From Lachnospiraceae bacterium (GTDB lineage Bacteria; Bacillota; Clostridia; Lachnospirales; Lachnospiraceae), in contig CAJTCH010000048.1 of the NCBI GenBank assembly GCA_910574715.1, positions 1 to 36,092 on the forward strand: a stretch of DNA of 36,092 nt. The letters run 5' to 3'. Shown one piece after another: positions 33,706 through 36,092 of this stretch. Under the pieces are notes generated by a model that made no database searches, was not told the origin of the DNA, and worked only from the letters and a program-made list of their open reading frames with translations. Position 1 is the stretch's first letter; every line of letters starts with the position of its first letter. The position numbers and the translations under genes were made by a program.

Positions 33706-33842
33706 AAGCTCTTGCCCGAATCTTTTTGAATCTCTGGGCAGGGTTCCGCGACGTACGGCGTATAAGCAAGGCTTAAAGTTTCCGCTGAATCTACTGGAGC
33801 TCTCGACGTAATCTCAATTTTTCCTTTTAGGTCATAATGCAT
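33702..33842 (-). pseudogene. Malic enzyme, N-terminal fragment
   Basis: A minus-strand frame from ATG 33842 to a stop at 33702 encodes 46 residues, including KIEITSRAPVDS, LSLAYTPYVAEPC and EIQKD. This is clearly the N-terminus of NAD(P)-malic enzyme (usual pattern LSLAYTPGVAEPCLEI), which is about 380-400 residues when complete. The conserved Gly in YTPG is Tyr here, a sign of decay. The reading is cut off at the repeat element at 33604-33705. Its start overlaps the end of the permease gene, so it was once the third gene of an M20 peptidase-permease-malic enzyme operon. It is not functional. Confidence 0.85.
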
Positions 33843-34680
33843 TTTCAATGATGTCTCTGCATAGTTCATGGGTTTTCTCGCCTGATTTTTCGAGCGGATT
33901 TTTTTCTATGATTCCTATGGCATTTGCTAGAATTCCGAAAATAATCGCTAAGATAGAACGATTTACAATTCCGCCGGTGACTGAGCCGGTATAATTTCCA
34001 AGGAAATACGCGGTGGCGCCCAACAGACAGCAGGCAAAGAAATGAAAGGTGGTATCCTTATACTTGTCCGGTATCCTGTCGATGAGCCGTGATTTTTTTG
34101 TTACAATGTCAGAATCTTTTTCATCTGTATCAGCATTTAAAAGACCTGACGCAAGTCTGACTGCCGCTTCTTTGCGCAGCACAATTCCTGATAATGTGAA
34201 TCCAATGAACATCTGCAGGGTCATGATCATCATGGCAAGCAGTGCTGCCTGTGTATACCCTTTTGCGTTTGCTGCATCCATCATAATGATTCCGGCAATC
34301 CCGCCGCCGGTCAATGGTGGGATGGAGCTTATAACAATTTCCTTGCCAAAGATTACTCCGCCGATGGTAGATACAAGGACGGTGATCGCTATGATTGCGG
34401 TGATTACGACAATCGCAATACGCCAGTCCTTTTTTAAATTTTTCCATTCAAACATCGCACCTACATGGATTAATACCACTAAGAAGCATATATTGTATAC
34501 GGTTTTCAATCCGGATATCTCGATCAGATCCTGAGGGAAAATGGTCCAGAAACCTGCTAAGAATAAAATGGCTACAGTTAGCATGGTCGGAATCCTGAAA
34601 TTCGTTTTTAACGAGATGGCCGAGCCAATCAAAAAAATGCCTACACAGATTGTGATTGCCCACTCAAATGTAAATGTCAT
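33832..34680 (-). CDS. Multi-pass membrane permease, family uncertain, possibly shortened
   Basis: The 282-residue protein has about seven or eight predicted TM helices. A conserved-looking loop SIPPLTGGGIAGIIMMDAA lies near residues 118-136, and a cytoplasmic charged loop at about 172-205. The layout resembles one and a half repeats of an ESS/GltS- or hydroxycarboxylate-type sodium symporter, which normally has about 400-440 residues, so a deletion is possible. The C-terminus overlaps the malic enzyme start, which suggests the original end is kept and a middle part may be lost. Its place between a peptidase and malic enzyme hints at import of a dicarboxylate or amino acid. GAGGAG precedes the ATG, 20 bp after the peptidase stop. 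Confidence 0.55.
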   Translation of the reverse strand: MTFTFEWAITICVGIFLIGSAISLKTNFRIPTMLTVAILFLAGFWTIFPQDLIEISGLKTVYNICFLVVLIHVGAMFEWKNLKKDWRIAIVVITAIIAITVLVSTIGGVIFGKEIVISSIPPLTGGGIAGIIMMDAANAKGYTQAALLAMMIMTLQMFIGFTLSGIVLRKEAAVRLASGLLNADTDEKDSDIVTKKSRLIDRIPDKYKDTTFHFFACCLLGATAYFLGNYTGSVTGGIVNRSILAIIFGILANAIGIIEKNPLEKSGEKTHELCRDIIENAL

Positions 34681-34700
34681 AATTTTATTCTCCTCACTTT

Positions 34701-35843
34701 TTAAATACAGTATTGCAGTACGGTCGCCAGAGCAAGCTGTTGTCCGGCAATCAGACTTTCACTTTCGATCCACTCGTCATAGGTATGCGCACCGTCTCCG
34801 GCAACCGTGCCCAAGGTTACTGCGGGTATCCCGAGAGATAAAGGAATATTGGCATCTGTGGAGCCTTCATGGATATACGCTTTTTGCCTGGTATAATGTT
34901 CGATCAGCTTCCTCTGTCTCCCAATCAGATCATCCATCCTGGCTTGGGGAAGGGCTTCACTGCCGCATGGCCTGGCTCCTAAAAATTCCACATATACATC
35001 CACTTCATCTGTTTTATACAGCTCCAATATCTCATACAATTTTTGTTCCATATCTTCCAGTGCTTTCTTATGGTCTGAACGGAATTCATAATACATTTTG
35101 GCATAGTGTGGAATTGTATTTACGGAAATCCCACCCTCAAAAAATCCCACATTATAAGTCGTTCTACCTTTTGTGGGAAGGGACTGATCATATAGCTTCT
35201 GTACAATGCCTGCAAGGACTTGTATTGCGTTTTTCCTTCCAAAATCTTCATAGGAATGACCGCCTTGTGTTTTAACTTCAATCTGATATCTGTGAGAGCC
35301 TACGGCAGTGCTGACCAGATGTCCCATATAAATATCGAAAGAAATCATTTCTTTTATATTTAGGTGCTGTTGGAAAACCATTTTTGAACCTTTTAAGTTT
35401 CCAAGTCCCTCCTCACATGTATTTGCCACGAAAAGCAGGCCGTTTTTTAGAGTTTCCGGCGGATACATCAGTACATATTTGGCACACATCAGCAGATTGA
35501 CCAGATTTGCGGTATCATCACCGATCCCAGGTGCCTTCAGCAGATTTCCCTCTTCTTTTACCGGAATCTGTCCTTTCTCCGGAAAAACCACATCCATATG
35601 CGCCATGAAGGCGATACTGGATCTGTCAGGAGAACACTGAAAAGGGAAAATGACATTTCCAGCCTCGTCAATGTACACATTTTTTGCCCCTTGTTCTTTT
35701 AACCATTCTAGGCAGAAGGCAGCCCGCTGCTCCTCATGGAATGTGGGGGCGCCGATGGATGCCAGTTTCCGTAGAAGTAAAAGTGTTTCGTCACGATGTT
35801 GCATAACGTATTGCGTTATATCGGGCGTCTGTTTGAGTTCCAT
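34701..35843 (-). CDS. M20-family metallopeptidase
   Basis: The 380-residue di-zinc M20 peptidase/deacylase has H82 and D84 in FMAHMDVVF, the bridging Asp in GIGDDTANL (109/110), and the Glu pair 144/145 in NTCEEGLGN. A dimerisation domain covers about 185-290, and the final zinc His is in GDGAHTYDEW. All ligands are present, so it should be active in the cytoplasm on a small peptide or N-acyl amino acid. AAAGGAG lies 9 nt ahead of the ATG. It is the first gene of the partly decayed operon with the permease and malic enzyme fragment. A TATAAT at 35912-35907 (minus strand) may be its -10, though the matching -35 is weak. Confidence 0.88.
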   Translation of the reverse strand: MELKQTPDITQYVMQHRDETLLLLRKLASIGAPTFHEEQRAAFCLEWLKEQGAKNVYIDEAGNVIFPFQCSPDRSSIAFMAHMDVVFPEKGQIPVKEEGNLLKAPGIGDDTANLVNLLMCAKYVLMYPPETLKNGLLFVANTCEEGLGNLKGSKMVFQQHLNIKEMISFDIYMGHLVSTAVGSHRYQIEVKTQGGHSYEDFGRKNAIQVLAGIVQKLYDQSLPTKGRTTYNVGFFEGGISVNTIPHYAKMYYEFRSDHKKALEDMEQKLYEILELYKTDEVDVYVEFLGARPCGSEALPQARMDDLIGRQRKLIEHYTRQKAYIHEGSTDANIPLSLGIPAVTLGTVAGDGAHTYDEWIESESLIAGQQLALATVLQYCI

Positions 35844-36092
35844 TGTGTTTCACTCCTTTCTCTTGCCGTCTTTGATAGGCGGCAGGTATATTGATTTGTT
35901 TTTTTGATTATAACAAAGTAAGATAAAGGGGAATAATCTTTCTTTTTTATATAGATATCAGTTTTTTTTATAACAAAGCTTTTATTTTATATACATTATG
36001 TTATTGCTTTCTCAAAACATAAAAATAGAACGATGTATTTTGATTTTGGGCATAAACATTGAGCCTGACGATTTGGCAGACTTGAGAAAAAG
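35844..36092. other. AT-rich upstream region without a gene
   Basis: I see no coding sequence here. The 11-mer TTATAACAAAG occurs twice, near 35909 and 35969, upstream of the M20 gene, and might be a regulator contact or chance in AT-rich DNA. A weak 5-bp hairpin (TGCCG/CGGCA) lies near 35863-35883 in the leader. Confidence 0.4.

Noticed and set aside
33740..33780. Group II intron domain V-like sequence (CCGCGACGTACGG)
   Set aside because: It lies within the malic enzyme fragment when read on the minus strand, which explains it fully.
1..36092. CRISPR arrays, tRNA and rRNA genes
   Set aside because: I saw no regularly spaced repeats, cloverleaf-like genes or rRNA segments on either strand by eye.

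Overview
The window looks like chromosomal DNA of a spore-forming clostridium, most likely a Lachnospiraceae-type Firmicute. The evidence is the AGGAGG-like ribosome sites throughout, many ATG/GTG starts, CotF-like spore coat genes, a GerMN lipoprotein, a DUF1847 protein, a split glycine dehydrogenase P-protein pair, and a mid-GC core flanked by AT-rich accessory DNA. I cannot name the species from sequence alone.

Left edge (1-2500): accessory and decaying DNA. It holds a 3' tail of an unidentified, possibly transposase, gene; a CPBP-family membrane protease gene broken by two frameshifts; an internally deleted AAA-ATPase/nuclease-family gene that keeps a promoter and terminator; and an AraC regulator. 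The regulator diverges from a GH127 beta-L-arabinofuranosidase gene (2552-4495).

4500-9800 (minus strand): a tight four-gene operon encoding two P-protein-like subunits (GcvPA/GcvPB type), a zinc MDR dehydrogenase and an AcoX-like ATP-NAD kinase. No T- or H-protein gene is present, and several glycine-decarboxylase motifs are altered. This is the best candidate here for an undescribed pathway.

9900-14650 (plus strand): a MarR repressor and a heterodimeric ABC exporter. One half carries an insertion of roughly 190 residues between TM1 and TM2. 14700-16000 (minus): two CotF-like coat proteins and a class I amidotransferase hydrolase. 16100-23900: arginine biosynthesis, with argG on the minus strand and argC-GNAT-argJ-argB-argD (plus a DMT permease) on the plus strand. 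A DUF1847 gene sits between the two blocks. A 13-nt motif is shared by the argG and argC promoters and is a candidate ArgR site. argF and argH are not in the window.

23900-30300 (plus): comEA, a two-component system, a GerMN lipoprotein and comEC lie close together. 30400-36092: accessory DNA again, with a full-length AAA-ATPase/PD-(D/E)XK gene, a probable group II intron remnant, a vapBC toxin-antitoxin pair with a perfect palindromic operator, and a decaying operon (M20 peptidase, short permease, malic enzyme fragment). The malic enzyme fragment stops at an inverted-repeat element that is related to a hairpin at 4503-4546.
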